Source: Myxococcaceae bacterium (lineage in GTDB: Bacteria > Myxococcota > Myxococcia > Myxococcales > Myxococcaceae). From it: a stretch of DNA of 64,000 bases. Below are positions 55,668-64,000 of the stretch, piece by piece. The stretch lies in contig JAEUJQ010000092.1 of the NCBI GenBank assembly GCA_016793095.1, positions 62,001 through 126,000 of the forward strand, given 5' to 3'. Both the position numbers and the translations under genes were made by a program. A model generated the notes under the pieces. That model saw only the letters and a list, made by a program, of their open reading frames with translations. It did not search any database and was not told the origin of the DNA. Position 1 is the stretch's first letter; every line of letters starts with the position of its first letter.

Positions 55668-58600
55668 ATGTCACGACATTCCGTAGGGGCTGAGCACGCG
55701 AGCCTCGTCTCCTTCGACATCGCACCCTCTCCACGGATGGCGACCGAGCAGCTGCTCCTCGCCCTGTCGGACTGGCAGCAGGAGTGCGAACGCTCGGGTG
55801 ACCGCAGCGACGCTGCGGTGCTGAGGCAGTCGCTGGTCGCCAACCTCCTGACGCAAGGTGGCGCGCTTCAGGGGCTCTCAGGCGCCCTCGAGCTGGCGGA
55901 ACGTTATGCGGACGTCGTCGCTCCGCCGTCGGAGGCGCGGGGCCCGGGCGCGGCGCTCAGGGAGCTGTTCTTTCCCCTCGAGGTGGAGTTCCTCCGGCCA
56001 CAAGCCGAGTTCAACCGCGCCTTCGTCGAGGTCGCGCGCCGCGTGCTCTCCAGTCCCTCGGCCACCATCCGATCGTGGACGAGGGCGCGCCTCAAGCCAC
56101 TCGCCGACCCGCACGGCTTCCGCGTCAAGAGCCACCGGAACAACGTCGTCGGTCGGCTGGTCGAGCTCTTGAAGAAGAGCTCGCTCGTCGCGCTGGAGCC
56201 TTTCGCGAAGGGCTTCCTCGATCGTCAGGCTGAGTGGAACGACTGGGCGATGGCGCTGCTCGAGCGGTTCGGGGTGGGCGGCGTCGAGCCCATCGAGCTC
56301 CAGGCGATCCTCGATCGCATGGCCGAAGGGCCTCACCCCTCCGACCAGCCGCCGGCCAGCGTCACCGAGAACGTGCTCGCCTTCTGGAAGGAACTCGAGC
56401 GCAAGCAGCTGCTCTTCAACCGGCAGGTGGTGACGCTGTTCCGCGGGAAGGTAGGGCTGCCCTCGAGCCAGGTCCGCTACGACGACTGGATCCGCACCAT
56501 CGAGAAGCAGCGCCTCGCCGAGCCTGCGCCGGCAGTGGCGCTCACCGTTGGCGCCCTCATCGACGGGCGCGGCGCGAGCGCAGCGGCGTTGCGACAGACG
56601 GTCGAGTCGCTCGAGAAGCAGGTGGTTCCCCCGACGGAGATCATCGTGGTGGAGAACGGCGAGGCGAGGCTCCCCGCGGCAGAGCTCGTGCTCCTGCTCC
56701 GCGCTGGTGACGTCGTGGCCTCCGACGCGACCCGGTGCTTCGCGCGCGCGGCGATCGAAAACCCCGAGGCTTCCTGGTTCTACGCAGACGAAGACCGCGA
56801 CGTGTCGCACAAACGAGTCGAGCCGTTGCTCAAGGCCCGCTTCAACCCCGCGCTGCTCTTCTCCTGCGATCTCTTCGCCCGCAGCTGTGCCGCTCGTCGC
56901 ACCCTGCTCGAGCGCCTGCCTCTTCCATCACCCGAGGTGCCCTTCCGCTACGACCTGGCGCTCCGCGCACACGAGGCCCACGCGTCGTTCGCGCATGTCC
57001 CCTCTGTGCTCGTCACTTCGCCTGGCCCCTCCCGCCCCGGGGACCTGGTGCCGGAGCACGGCGAGCGCTCGCTGGCCCGGTTCTTCGAGCGTCAGGGGGT
57101 CGCGGTCGAGATCGACCGGCGGCACACCGCGTTCCAGGTGCGCTTCGTGCCACCCCGCCGACCGCTCGTCTCGATCATCGTCCCCTTCAAGGACAAGCCA
57201 GAGCTGCTCCGGCAGTTGCTCAAGAGCCTCTCCGCCACCTCCTACGAGAACTACGAGCTTCTGCTCGTCTCGAACCAGAGCTCTGAGCCCGAGACCGAGG
57301 CGCTCCTCAGCTCGATCACCGACCGCAGGGTTCGCGTCTCGAAGTGGGATCACCCCTTCAGTTACACGGCCATCAACAACGACGCAGCCCGGCAGGCGAA
57401 GGGAGAGCTGCTGCTCTTCCTCAACAACGACATCGAGATCAGCGAGACGCGGTGGCTCACCGATCTCGTCGGGCGCGCCCTGCAACCTGGCACTGGCGTG
57501 GTCGGCGCCCGCCTGTTGTTCCCGGATCGAACGCTGCAACACGTCGGGGTCGTCGTCGGCATGTCGGGCTACGCAGATCACGTGATGTCGGGTCAGCCCG
57601 ACGACGGAGGGCTGACGGTCGCGGGGTCCTCGGACTGGTCTCGCGAGTGGTCGGCGGTCACCAGCGCGTGCATGCTGATCAGCCGGGAAGACTACGACGC
57701 AGTCGGCGGCTTCGACGAGCGCTTCAAGCTCTGCGGTGGGGACGTCGATCTGTGCCTGCGCGTGCGGGCGCGCGGCAAGCGAATCGTCTACGCCGCCGAG
57801 GTCACCCTGATTCACCACGAGTCGGCGACGCGTGGCCGCTCGGTCATTCCCCAGAGCGACTTCGTGGAGTCTCTTCGCGCCTATCGTGGAGTGCTCGGCG
57901 CTGATCCCTTCTACCCGTCAGCCTTGAGCCTCGCGACCACCACGCCGCAGCTGCGGACGCCCGACGAGCCGACGGCCATCGAGCTGTCAGTACGGGCGCT
58001 GGGGTTCGTCGCGGGTGACAGAGCGAGCCCGTTGTCCTCGGCGCGGGTCGCGTCGATCAACAGTGTGCGGCGGTTCATCAACGAGCTGGACGACGCGCCT
58101 CCGGTCAGTCGCTCCACGTTGTCACGACCTCCCAGGGACATCACGTGGCTCATCCCAGGCTTCGCGCACCCGTTCGGGGGCATTCACACCATCTTCCGCT
58201 TCGCTCACCTGTGGAAGAAGCACTTCGACGTCACCAACCGCTTCGTGGTCTACGATCAACCCAACGTGTCGGCGCGCGAGATCGAGGCGCGTGCAGCCAT
58301 GTTGTGGCCCGAGTTGCCTGGCTCGTTCGAGGTGCTCGGGTCGCTGTCCGCCGTCGGCTCGCTCCCCCAGACCGACCTCGCCATCGCGACGCTCTGGTCC
58401 AGCGCCTTTCTGGTCGCTCGGCACCCGCGAGCCGGGGCGCGGGCCTATTTCGTTCAGGACGACGAGCCGGCGTTCCACGCTGCCGGCAGCCTGAGCGCGC
58501 TCGCCGACCGCACCTATGAACTCGGCCTCTACGGCATCTTCAACAGCCGCGGGCTTCACGACACGCTGACGACCAGGCACTCGATCCGGGGCACCTTCTT

Positions 58601-59195
58601 CGAGCCGTCAGTCGATCACGACCTGTTCCACGCCAACGGCCGGGTGAGCCAACACGACCCGCTGCGAGTGTTCTTCTATGCTCGTCCCTCCGTCGATCGG
58701 AACGCCTTCGAGCTCGGCCTCGAGTCGCTGCGCGAGTTCAAGGCGCGCCTCGACGGCCCGGTCGAGATCGTCTGCGCCGGAGAGTTCTTTGACCCTGCGC
58801 TCTTCGGGGCCTCGGGGCTGATCGAGAACCTGGGGGTACTCCCCTACGCCGAGACGGCGGCCCTCTACCGCTCGAGCCACCTCGGGCTGTGCTTCATGAT
58901 GACGAAGCACCCGTCCTACCTGCCGCTCGAGCTGATGGCGTGCGGGGCGACCGTGGTGACCAACGTGAACCCGGCGAATGACTGGCTCTTCGAAGACGGT
59001 GCGAACTGTCTGCTGAGCCGCCCGACGCGGGCCGGGGTGGTCGAGTCCCTGCTGCGCGCCGCGAGGGACCCCGAGCTGCGCCAACGCATCGGCAGCGGCG
59101 CGGCGGAGCGGCTGCGGCGTACCACGTGGGAGCGGCAGGCCACGCGAACCTTCGACCACCTGACCCGGGCGCTGACGGCCTCGAACCCGACGTGA
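55668..59195 (+). CDS. Giant glycosyltransferase: helical module, degenerate GT2, GT2, WsaF-like C-domain
   Basis: 1175 residues from ATG 55668. N-terminal helical module (about 90-280) has FLRPQAEFNRAFVEVARRVL, LDRQAEWNDWAMALLERF, FWKELERKQLLFNRQVV. A shortened GT2-like domain (about 288-480) lacks D-D-G-S and D-x-D but keeps WFYADEDRDVSHKRVEPLLK. A canonical GT2 (about 497-745) follows: VSIIVPFKDKPELLRQLL, SYTAINNDAARQAKGELLLF, LNNDIEI. The last 350 residues (ITWLIPGFAHPFGGIHTIF, YFVQDDEP, FMMTKHPSYLPLELMACG) resemble WsaF-type GT4-fold rhamnosyltransferases. Rhamnose use fits rmlBD downstream. Confidence 0.88.
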   Translation: MSRHSVGAEHASLVSFDIAPSPRMATEQLLLALSDWQQECERSGDRSDAAVLRQSLVANLLTQGGALQGLSGALELAERYADVVAPPSEARGPGAALRELFFPLEVEFLRPQAEFNRAFVEVARRVLSSPSATIRSWTRARLKPLADPHGFRVKSHRNNVVGRLVELLKKSSLVALEPFAKGFLDRQAEWNDWAMALLERFGVGGVEPIELQAILDRMAEGPHPSDQPPASVTENVLAFWKELERKQLLFNRQVVTLFRGKVGLPSSQVRYDDWIRTIEKQRLAEPAPAVALTVGALIDGRGASAAALRQTVESLEKQVVPPTEIIVVENGEARLPAAELVLLLRAGDVVASDATRCFARAAIENPEASWFYADEDRDVSHKRVEPLLKARFNPALLFSCDLFARSCAARRTLLERLPLPSPEVPFRYDLALRAHEAHASFAHVPSVLVTSPGPSRPGDLVPEHGERSLARFFERQGVAVEIDRRHTAFQVRFVPPRRPLVSIIVPFKDKPELLRQLLKSLSATSYENYELLLVSNQSSEPETEALLSSITDRRVRVSKWDHPFSYTAINNDAARQAKGELLLFLNNDIEISETRWLTDLVGRALQPGTGVVGARLLFPDRTLQHVGVVVGMSGYADHVMSGQPDDGGLTVAGSSDWSREWSAVTSACMLISREDYDAVGGFDERFKLCGGDVDLCLRVRARGKRIVYAAEVTLIHHESATRGRSVIPQSDFVESLRAYRGVLGADPFYPSALSLATTTPQLRTPDEPTAIELSVRALGFVAGDRASPLSSARVASINSVRRFINELDDAPPVSRSTLSRPPRDITWLIPGFAHPFGGIHTIFRFAHLWKKHFDVTNRFVVYDQPNVSAREIEARAAMLWPELPGSFEVLGSLSAVGSLPQTDLAIATLWSSAFLVARHPRAGARAYFVQDDEPAFHAAGSLSALADRTYELGLYGIFNSRGLHDTLTTRHSIRGTFFEPSVDHDLFHANGRVSQHDPLRVFFYARPSVDRNAFELGLESLREFKARLDGPVEIVCAGEFFDPALFGASGLIENLGVLPYAETAALYRSSHLGLCFMMTKHPSYLPLELMACGATVVTNVNPANDWLFEDGANCLLSRPTRAGVVESLLRAARDPELRQRIGSGAAERLRRTTWERQATRTFDHLTRALTASNPT

Positions 59196-61168
59196 ACACG
59201 CCTGTCCGCGAGGCCCTCGAGCGTTTCGGGCGCCAAGGCACGGTCGACCCCGAGCTGCGCGCGCTGGTCGCCGACGCTCTCGCGCGGGCGCCGCGGCTCT
59301 ACCAGGCCCGCGCGTCTGCTGACGTGCTGTCCGTCGGACTCGAGCGTCGACCCGCCGCAGAGCAGCCGCTCTGGGGCGAAGCCCTGCGGAATCAAGTCGA
59401 GTTCAACCACGCGCTCGTCGATCTCGTCGAGGCGTGGCCCTGGCTCACACTCGAAAACCGCCGCGTCGTGCTCGGCGGGCTCGACCGGCAGGCCCGTCAC
59501 GAGTGGAACCCTCCCCGGAAGCCAGGGGCCCGTGGCTTCGCGGTTTCGTCGCTCAAGGTGCTCGCCGGGCCGGTGGTCGGCGTGTTGCTCCGCGCCACCT
59601 TCGAGGAGCTCACGCGCGCCAACGCCGAGGTCCTCCGGTCGCTCCGGGACGACTACCCGGGCGGACCGGCGATCGAGGGGGCGGGGCGTGCGCTCCGCGT
59701 ACGAGGAGGAGCGAGCGGTCCATTCTGCCAGGCGCAGGCGAGCTTCCTCGTCGCGCTCGCGCGCAGCCTCGAGCTGACCCTGCGGGCAGGCCAGGCGCCG
59801 CCAGCCGACGCTCCGACAGGCGCCGTCTCGCTGCGGCCAGCGGTGAGCGGCACGGGCCCGATCGTCATCCGCCTCGGCGCCGCTGAGGGCTTCACGAAGG
59901 AGGGCGCCCGTCACCTCATCGATGCCTTCTCCACCCCGTCGGTGATGGCCGCGTTCGGCGACGCCTGGCTCGACGGGCGTCGGGTCTTCCGACCGTCGTA
60001 CGGCAGGGAGTCGCTGTGGCAGACCAACGTGATCGGCGAGACGTTCGCGGTGCGGGCATCGCTCGTCGAGGCGCGAAAGCTGACCGCCGCGTCGGAGCCG
60101 CTCGAGTGGCTGCTCGCCGAGGGCCTCGACGAACGAACGGTCGCCCGAATCCCCGAGGTGGTGACCGTCGGCAAGCGGGTCGCAGAGACGGCGGCTGCGG
60201 GCGCCATCGTGCAGCAAGCCATCTCGCCGACCGTCCACGCAACGGTGACGCAGAATGACGGCAGTCGGACCGTTCGTCTGCGTTCGACCAGGCGGCCGCT
60301 GGTGTCGGTCATCGTGCCGTTCCGCGATGCGCCCGAGCTGCTCGAGGGCCTCTGGCGTTCGCTCGATCAGCACCGCGCAGGCGCTGAGTTCGAGCTCGTG
60401 CTCGCGTCGAATCAGTCGCGGGAAGGTCGCACGTTCCGGCTCCTCGACTCCTTGAGCGGGAACCGCAACGTTCGCTGGTTCGAATGGAACCAACCTTTCA
60501 ACTACTCGGCCATCAACAACGCCGCGGTGCACCGCGCCCAGGGCGACCTGCTGTTGTTCCTCAATAACGACATCGAGGTTCGCCATGACGACTGGCTCGC
60601 GGATCTGGTCGGCTACGCAGAGCTCGCCGAGGTGGGGGCCGTCGGCGCACGGCTGCTGTACCAGGACGGGTCGCTGCAACACGCTGGAGTCGCGCTGGGC
60701 TTTCGCGGGCTGGCGGGCCATTTCTTCGCGAGGTGGAGGCCGGAGTTCGGCTCGACGCCGTTCGGCTGGCCAGGGACACGTAACTGGACGGCGGTGACGG
60801 GCGCCTGCCTGCTGATGCGGCGCGAGGTGTTCCACGACGTCGGCGGCTTCGACGAGCGCATGGTGGTGTCTGGGAGCGACATCGAGCTGTGCTGTCGCGT
60901 GCGAGCGCGTGGCCTGAGGGTCGTCTGCGTCGGGCACGTCGAGCTGACCCACTTCGAGTCCCAGAGCCGAGGGAGGACCCCTCCATCGCTTGATGACCTG
61001 CGGCGCGAGCTGCTCGCCTTCCTGCCGATGATCGAAGCGGGGGACCCCTACGCTCACCCAGGCCTGTGCCGGCACGGCCTGACCGGCTACGGCGCGCTCG
61101 AGCCAGAAGACGGCTTGTCGTTCGCGCTCAGATCGATTGCCGGGCGCCTGGTCGCCGCGTCGCGGTGA
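59192..61168 (+). CDS. Glycosyltransferase with degenerate first and canonical second GT2 domain
   Basis: 658 residues from GTG 59192, overlapping the previous stop by 4 nt. Helical N-terminus with LRNQVEFNHALVDLVEAW. Residues about 225-350 look like an eroded GT2 (IVIRLGAAEGF, GDAWLDGRRVFRPSYGRES, GETFAVRASLVEARKL) aligned by eye with the eroded domain of the preceding protein. The C-terminal GT2 (about 367-640) is canonical: VSVIVPFRDAPELLEGLWRS, FNYSAINNAAVHRAQGDLLL, FLNNDIEVRHDDWLADLVG, FDERMVVSGSDIELCCRVRA. Polysaccharide assembly role inferred. Confidence 0.88.
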   Translation: MNTPVREALERFGRQGTVDPELRALVADALARAPRLYQARASADVLSVGLERRPAAEQPLWGEALRNQVEFNHALVDLVEAWPWLTLENRRVVLGGLDRQARHEWNPPRKPGARGFAVSSLKVLAGPVVGVLLRATFEELTRANAEVLRSLRDDYPGGPAIEGAGRALRVRGGASGPFCQAQASFLVALARSLELTLRAGQAPPADAPTGAVSLRPAVSGTGPIVIRLGAAEGFTKEGARHLIDAFSTPSVMAAFGDAWLDGRRVFRPSYGRESLWQTNVIGETFAVRASLVEARKLTAASEPLEWLLAEGLDERTVARIPEVVTVGKRVAETAAAGAIVQQAISPTVHATVTQNDGSRTVRLRSTRRPLVSVIVPFRDAPELLEGLWRSLDQHRAGAEFELVLASNQSREGRTFRLLDSLSGNRNVRWFEWNQPFNYSAINNAAVHRAQGDLLLFLNNDIEVRHDDWLADLVGYAELAEVGAVGARLLYQDGSLQHAGVALGFRGLAGHFFARWRPEFGSTPFGWPGTRNWTAVTGACLLMRREVFHDVGGFDERMVVSGSDIELCCRVRARGLRVVCVGHVELTHFESQSRGRTPPSLDDLRRELLAFLPMIEAGDPYAHPGLCRHGLTGYGALEPEDGLSFALRSIAGRLVAASR

Positions 61169-61227
61169 GGGCTTGTCTTCACCAAGAGCCTCGCGTACTC
61201 GCGGAGCGCAGGTTCAAGGGAGATTCC

Positions 61228-62082
61228 ATGTACGAGAGATTCTCGCGACTGAGCGACGCCGACTGGCACGCGGTGCTGAAACGTTCCCTGAAGGAGCCGG
61301 TCATCGACGGGGTTCGCTTTCCCGGGTTCCCGGATGACTCGACCCAGGCGCTCTTCACGAGCCACAAGGGCGACGCGGCGCTGAACGAGGCCTTCACGTT
61401 CTTCCAGATCGCTCAGGCAGCGTGCTCGCGCTTCGGCAAGCCGCTCGGCCGCGCAACGCGGCTCCTCGACTTCGGCGTCGGTTGGGGCCGCATCGTGCGC
61501 TACTTCCTCCGAGACGTTGCGCCTCAGAACATTCACGGCGTCGACGTCACGCCACAGGTGCTGGGCATCTGCCAGTCGCTCCTGCCCGTCGGTGATTACC
61601 GTCTGGTGAAACCACGCGGCGCGTTCGACTACGCCGACGCGTCGTTCGATCTCGTCACGGCGTTCTCGGTCTTCTCGCACCTGTCCGCGGACAACGGGCT
61701 TCACTGGATCCGGGAAATGCACCGCGTCGTCGCGCCCGGCGGGCTCGTGGTGTTGACCACCCTGAGCCGATCATTCGTCGCGCTGTGCCGCGACGTCGCG
61801 ACGAATCCCGGGGCGAGCGACTGGGCGAAGGGCATGGCGGAGTCCGTGACCCGCTCGTACCCCGACTGGAAGACGAAGCTGGCGAAGTTCCCCGAGGACG
61901 AGCTGCTCTACCTCTCGTCGGGCGGGGGCTTCGATAGCCTGGCCCCGGACGACTACGGCTGGGCGATGGTCCCGGCGGCGTGGGCGCGGAAGAACTGGGG
62001 CCCGTACTTCGAAGTGGTTGAGTACGCCGATGATCCCGCGAAGCTCGCCCAGGCGTACATGACGCTGCGCCGTCGCCCGTAG
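61228..62082 (+). CDS. SAM-dependent methyltransferase (class I)
   Basis: 284 residues from ATG 61228, preceded by AAGGGAGA. LLDFGVGWGRIVRYFL is the SAM motif I, HGVDVTPQVLGIC the acidic loop, FDLVTAFSVFSHLS motif II, and EMHRVVAPGGLVVLTTLSRS the post-motif. A C-terminal part ending VEYADDPAKLAQAYMTLRR is typical of glycan-locus methyltransferases that cap or modify sugars. Target sugar unknown. Gap of 59 bp from the glycosyltransferase gene. Confidence 0.88.
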   Translation: MYERFSRLSDADWHAVLKRSLKEPVIDGVRFPGFPDDSTQALFTSHKGDAALNEAFTFFQIAQAACSRFGKPLGRATRLLDFGVGWGRIVRYFLRDVAPQNIHGVDVTPQVLGICQSLLPVGDYRLVKPRGAFDYADASFDLVTAFSVFSHLSADNGLHWIREMHRVVAPGGLVVLTTLSRSFVALCRDVATNPGASDWAKGMAESVTRSYPDWKTKLAKFPEDELLYLSSGGGFDSLAPDDYGWAMVPAAWARKNWGPYFEVVEYADDPAKLAQAYMTLRRRP

Positions 62083-62135
62083 CCGGCAACATGCCGCTTG
62101 ACCCTCTGAGCGTGGCTACATAAGCGGCCGCCATC

Positions 62136-63158
62136 ATGAACGTCCTCGTCACCGGTGGTTGTGGCTTCATCGGCTCCAACCTCGTCCATTGGCTGCGGAA
62201 GAACCGGCCCGCGTGGACCGTCGTCAACCTCGACAAGCTCACCTACGCCGGCAACCTCGAGAACCTCGCCGCGCTCGAGGGCGACCCGAAGCACGTCTTC
62301 GTCCAGGGCGACATCTGCAACCGTGAGCTCATCGATCACGTCATTCGCACGCACCGCATCGACGCGATCATGCACCTGGCGGCCGAGAGCCACGTCGACC
62401 GCTCGATCCTCGGGCCCGAGGCCTTCATCAAGACGAACATCCTGGGCACCCAGGTGCTCCTCGAGGCCGCGCGCCACGCGAAGCTCTCCCGCTTCCTCAT
62501 GGTGTCCACCGACGAGGTGTACGGCTCGCTCGGCCCCACCGGCTTCTTCACCGAGACGACGCCGCTCGCCGCCTCGAGCCCCTACTCCGCCTCCAAAGCC
62601 TCGGCCGATCTCATCACCCTCGCCTACGAGCACACGTTCGGCCTCGACGTCGTCGTCACCCGCTGCTCGAACAACTACGGCCCGTTCCAGTTCCCCGAGA
62701 AGCTGATCCCCCTCATGGTGATCAACGCGCTCCATGACAAGCCGCTGCCGGTGTACGGCGACGGGCTCAACGTGCGCGACTGGCTGCACGTGGACGATCA
62801 CTGCTCGGCCCTCGTGACGGTGCTCGAGAAGGGCAAGAAGGGCGGCGTCTACAACATCGGCGGCAACTCGGAGCGCACCAACATCGTCATCGTGAAGACG
62901 ATCCTCCAGGCGGTGGGCAAGCCGGAGTCGCTCATCAAGTACGTGCAGGACCGCCCCGGCCACGACCGGCGCTACGCCATCGACGCCACGAAGATCCGCA
63001 CCGAGCTGGGCTGGGAGCCGAGCCGCGTCTTCGAGAAGGCGCTCGCCGAGACGGTGAAGTGGTACCTCGATCACCGGCCCTGGTGGGAGCACATCACCTC
63101 GGGCGCGTACCGACAGTACTTCGACACCCAGTACAAGGCCCGCCTCGAGAAGCACTGA
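62136..63158 (+). CDS. rfbB: dTDP-glucose 4,6-dehydratase
   Basis: 340 residues, standard RmlB length. Converts dTDP-glucose to dTDP-4-keto-6-deoxyglucose, second step to dTDP-L-rhamnose. NAD motif VTGGCGFIGSNLVHWL, substrate segment HLAAESHVDRSI, catalytic STDEVYGSLG (Thr-Asp-Glu) and SPYSASKASADLI (Tyr-x-x-x-Lys), CSNNYGPFQFPEKLIPLM, and YGDGLNVRDWLHVDDHC are intact. Followed after 1 nt by rfbD. An AT-rich TACATAAG and TTGACC lie upstream but with wrong spacing for a clear promoter. Confidence 0.97.
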   Translation: MNVLVTGGCGFIGSNLVHWLRKNRPAWTVVNLDKLTYAGNLENLAALEGDPKHVFVQGDICNRELIDHVIRTHRIDAIMHLAAESHVDRSILGPEAFIKTNILGTQVLLEAARHAKLSRFLMVSTDEVYGSLGPTGFFTETTPLAASSPYSASKASADLITLAYEHTFGLDVVVTRCSNNYGPFQFPEKLIPLMVINALHDKPLPVYGDGLNVRDWLHVDDHCSALVTVLEKGKKGGVYNIGGNSERTNIVIVKTILQAVGKPESLIKYVQDRPGHDRRYAIDATKIRTELGWEPSRVFEKALAETVKWYLDHRPWWEHITSGAYRQYFDTQYKARLEKH

Positions 63159-63159
63159 C

Positions 63160-64000
63160 ATGCGCGTCGCCGTCACAGGCAGCAACGGGCTCGTCGGCCG
63201 TCGCCTCGTTCAGCAGCTCGTCAGCGCAGGGCATGACGTGTTGGGCCTCTCGCGCGGCGAGCGCCGGGTGCAGGGCGCCTTCGCGTATGCCGCGGTGGAC
63301 CTCGCCGACGGCGCGCTGCTCGCGAAGACGCTGGGCGACTTCAAGCCAGACGCCATCGTCAACCCCGGGGGCATGACCGACGTCGACGGCTGCGAGCGCG
63401 ACCCGATCGCGGCGTACGACGCGAACGTCACCGGCGTCGCGACGCTCGCGAAGGCCGCCCGCTCGACAGGCGCGCACCTGGTGCACGTGTCGACGGACTA
63501 CGTCTTCGACGGCGACGCGGGGCCCTACCAGGTCGACGCGCTCCCCAACCCGCGCGGCACCTACGCGATCACCAAGCACGCCGGGGAGCAGACGGTGAAG
63601 GCGCTGCTCCCGGCCGCGCAGTGGACCATCGCGCGCACGGCCGTCGTCTACGGCTGGCCCTCGACGGGGAAGAACAACTTCGGCTTCTGGCTCGTGTCGA
63701 CGCTCGCGCAGGGCAAGCAGGTGCCGCTGTTCCAGGATCAGTGGGTCTCGACCAGCCACGCGACGAACGTCGCCGCGATGCTCAAGGAGCTCGCCGAGCG
63801 GAAGCTGGCTGGCCTCTGGCACACCTGCGGCGCCGAGGTGATGGACCGGGTGAGCTTCGGGCACCGCGTCTGTGAACGCTTCGGCTTCGATGGGGCACTC
63901 ATCAAGCCGAGCCGCATGGCCGACGTGAAGCTGGCGAGCCCACGGCCCGCGAAGAGCGGGCTCGACGTGACGAAGACGACGCAGGCCCTCGACGCGAAGC
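63160..64000 (+). CDS. rfbD: dTDP-4-dehydrorhamnose reductase (3' end outside window)
   Basis: 280 codons visible without a stop. Reduces dTDP-4-keto-L-rhamnose to dTDP-L-rhamnose. NAD(P)-fold VAVTGSNGLVGRRLVQQL, PDAIVNPGGMTDVDGCERDP, VHVSTDYVFDGDAGPY, and catalytic GTYAITKHAGEQ (Tyr-x-x-x-Lys). C-terminal VKLASPRPAKSGLDVTKT matches the family end, so only a few residues are probably missing. A variant in the usual N-x-x-A-Y-T-x-V-D segment is NPGGMTDVD. Co-transcribed with rfbB. Confidence 0.92.
   Translation, partial: MRVAVTGSNGLVGRRLVQQLVSAGHDVLGLSRGERRVQGAFAYAAVDLADGALLAKTLGDFKPDAIVNPGGMTDVDGCERDPIAAYDANVTGVATLAKAARSTGAHLVHVSTDYVFDGDAGPYQVDALPNPRGTYAITKHAGEQTVKALLPAAQWTIARTAVVYGWPSTGKNNFGFWLVSTLAQGKQVPLFQDQWVSTSHATNVAAMLKELAERKLAGLWHTCGAEVMDRVSFGHRVCERFGFDGALIKPSRMADVKLASPRPAKSGLDVTKTTQALDAK

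Noticed and set aside
62098-62122. TTGACC and TACATA as a promoter for rfbB
   Set aside because: Spacing is 13 bp, too short for a sigma70-type promoter.

Overview
The window is a very GC-rich chromosomal segment from a myxobacterium (phylum Myxococcota). Lineage evidence read from the sequence: a C-terminal MYXO-CTERM-type sorting signal (gene at 6856), an AgmX/PglI-type 'myxo_SS_tail' domain fused to a Ser/Thr kinase (37646), three large Ser/Thr kinases in 64 kb, a GldA/F/G-DUF4340 ABC cluster, and a match at 16 of 17 positions to the Myxococcus xanthus LexA consensus upstream of uvrA. No species is claimed. I see no tRNA, rRNA, CRISPR array, IS element or prophage.

Layout. 1-6.8 kb: 3'-truncated AddB/RecB-like nuclease gene, remnant of a repeat-protein gene, lipoprotein, signal peptidase II (lspA), NADP isocitrate dehydrogenase, START-like secreted protein, SAM methyltransferase, zinc-ribbon membrane protein. 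6.8-11.6 kb: lipoprotein carrying both a lipobox and a MYXO-CTERM, a small secreted protein, a 43-bp tandem repeat, an MFS transporter. 11.7-22.3 kb: uvrA with an SOS box, small proteins, a kinase-LamG fusion, a POT peptide symporter, and a kinase with about 14 WD40 blades. 22.3-27.2 kb: Gld-like ABC transporter operon. 27.4-30 kb: RNase J-type nuclease, then a decayed hipBA toxin-antitoxin locus. 30-34 kb: BAAT-family lipoprotein lacking its nucleophile, CBM9-like protein, rimO. 34.1-39.4 kb: three-gene envelope operon (outer-membrane-like protein, FecR lipoprotein, kinase with myxo_SS_tail). 39.4-44.1 kb: glyoxylate shunt aceB-aceA, a strong terminator, then an XRE-cupin regulator overlapping a membrane protein gene. 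44.1-46 kb: AT-richer gap, lipoprotein, Phd/VapC module. 46-49.7 kb: Ski2-like helicase overlapping a PIG-V-like mannosyltransferase. 49.7-64 kb: surface-polysaccharide locus with WbsX-like protein, three large multidomain glycosyltransferases, one small GT2, a frameshifted membrane protein, a methyltransferase, and rmlB/rmlD for dTDP-rhamnose.

How genes work together. aceB/aceA with icd form the isocitrate branch point (glyoxylate shunt versus TCA cycle). The polysaccharide locus couples dTDP-L-rhamnose supply to GT2/GT4-type transferases, one with a WsaF-like (rhamnosyltransferase-type) C-terminal domain. The 34-39 kb operon looks like an envelope sensing unit whose kinase spans the inner membrane and carries a periplasmic TonB-like tail.

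Expression signals. Several genes have a -10 hexamer only 6-7 nt before the start codon, which predicts leaderless mRNAs. The best case is TTGTCC-N16-TATACT before the GTG at 34148. The most system-like candidates are that operon and the glycosyltransferases, in which one of two tandem GT2 domains is degenerate in opposite positions in different proteins.
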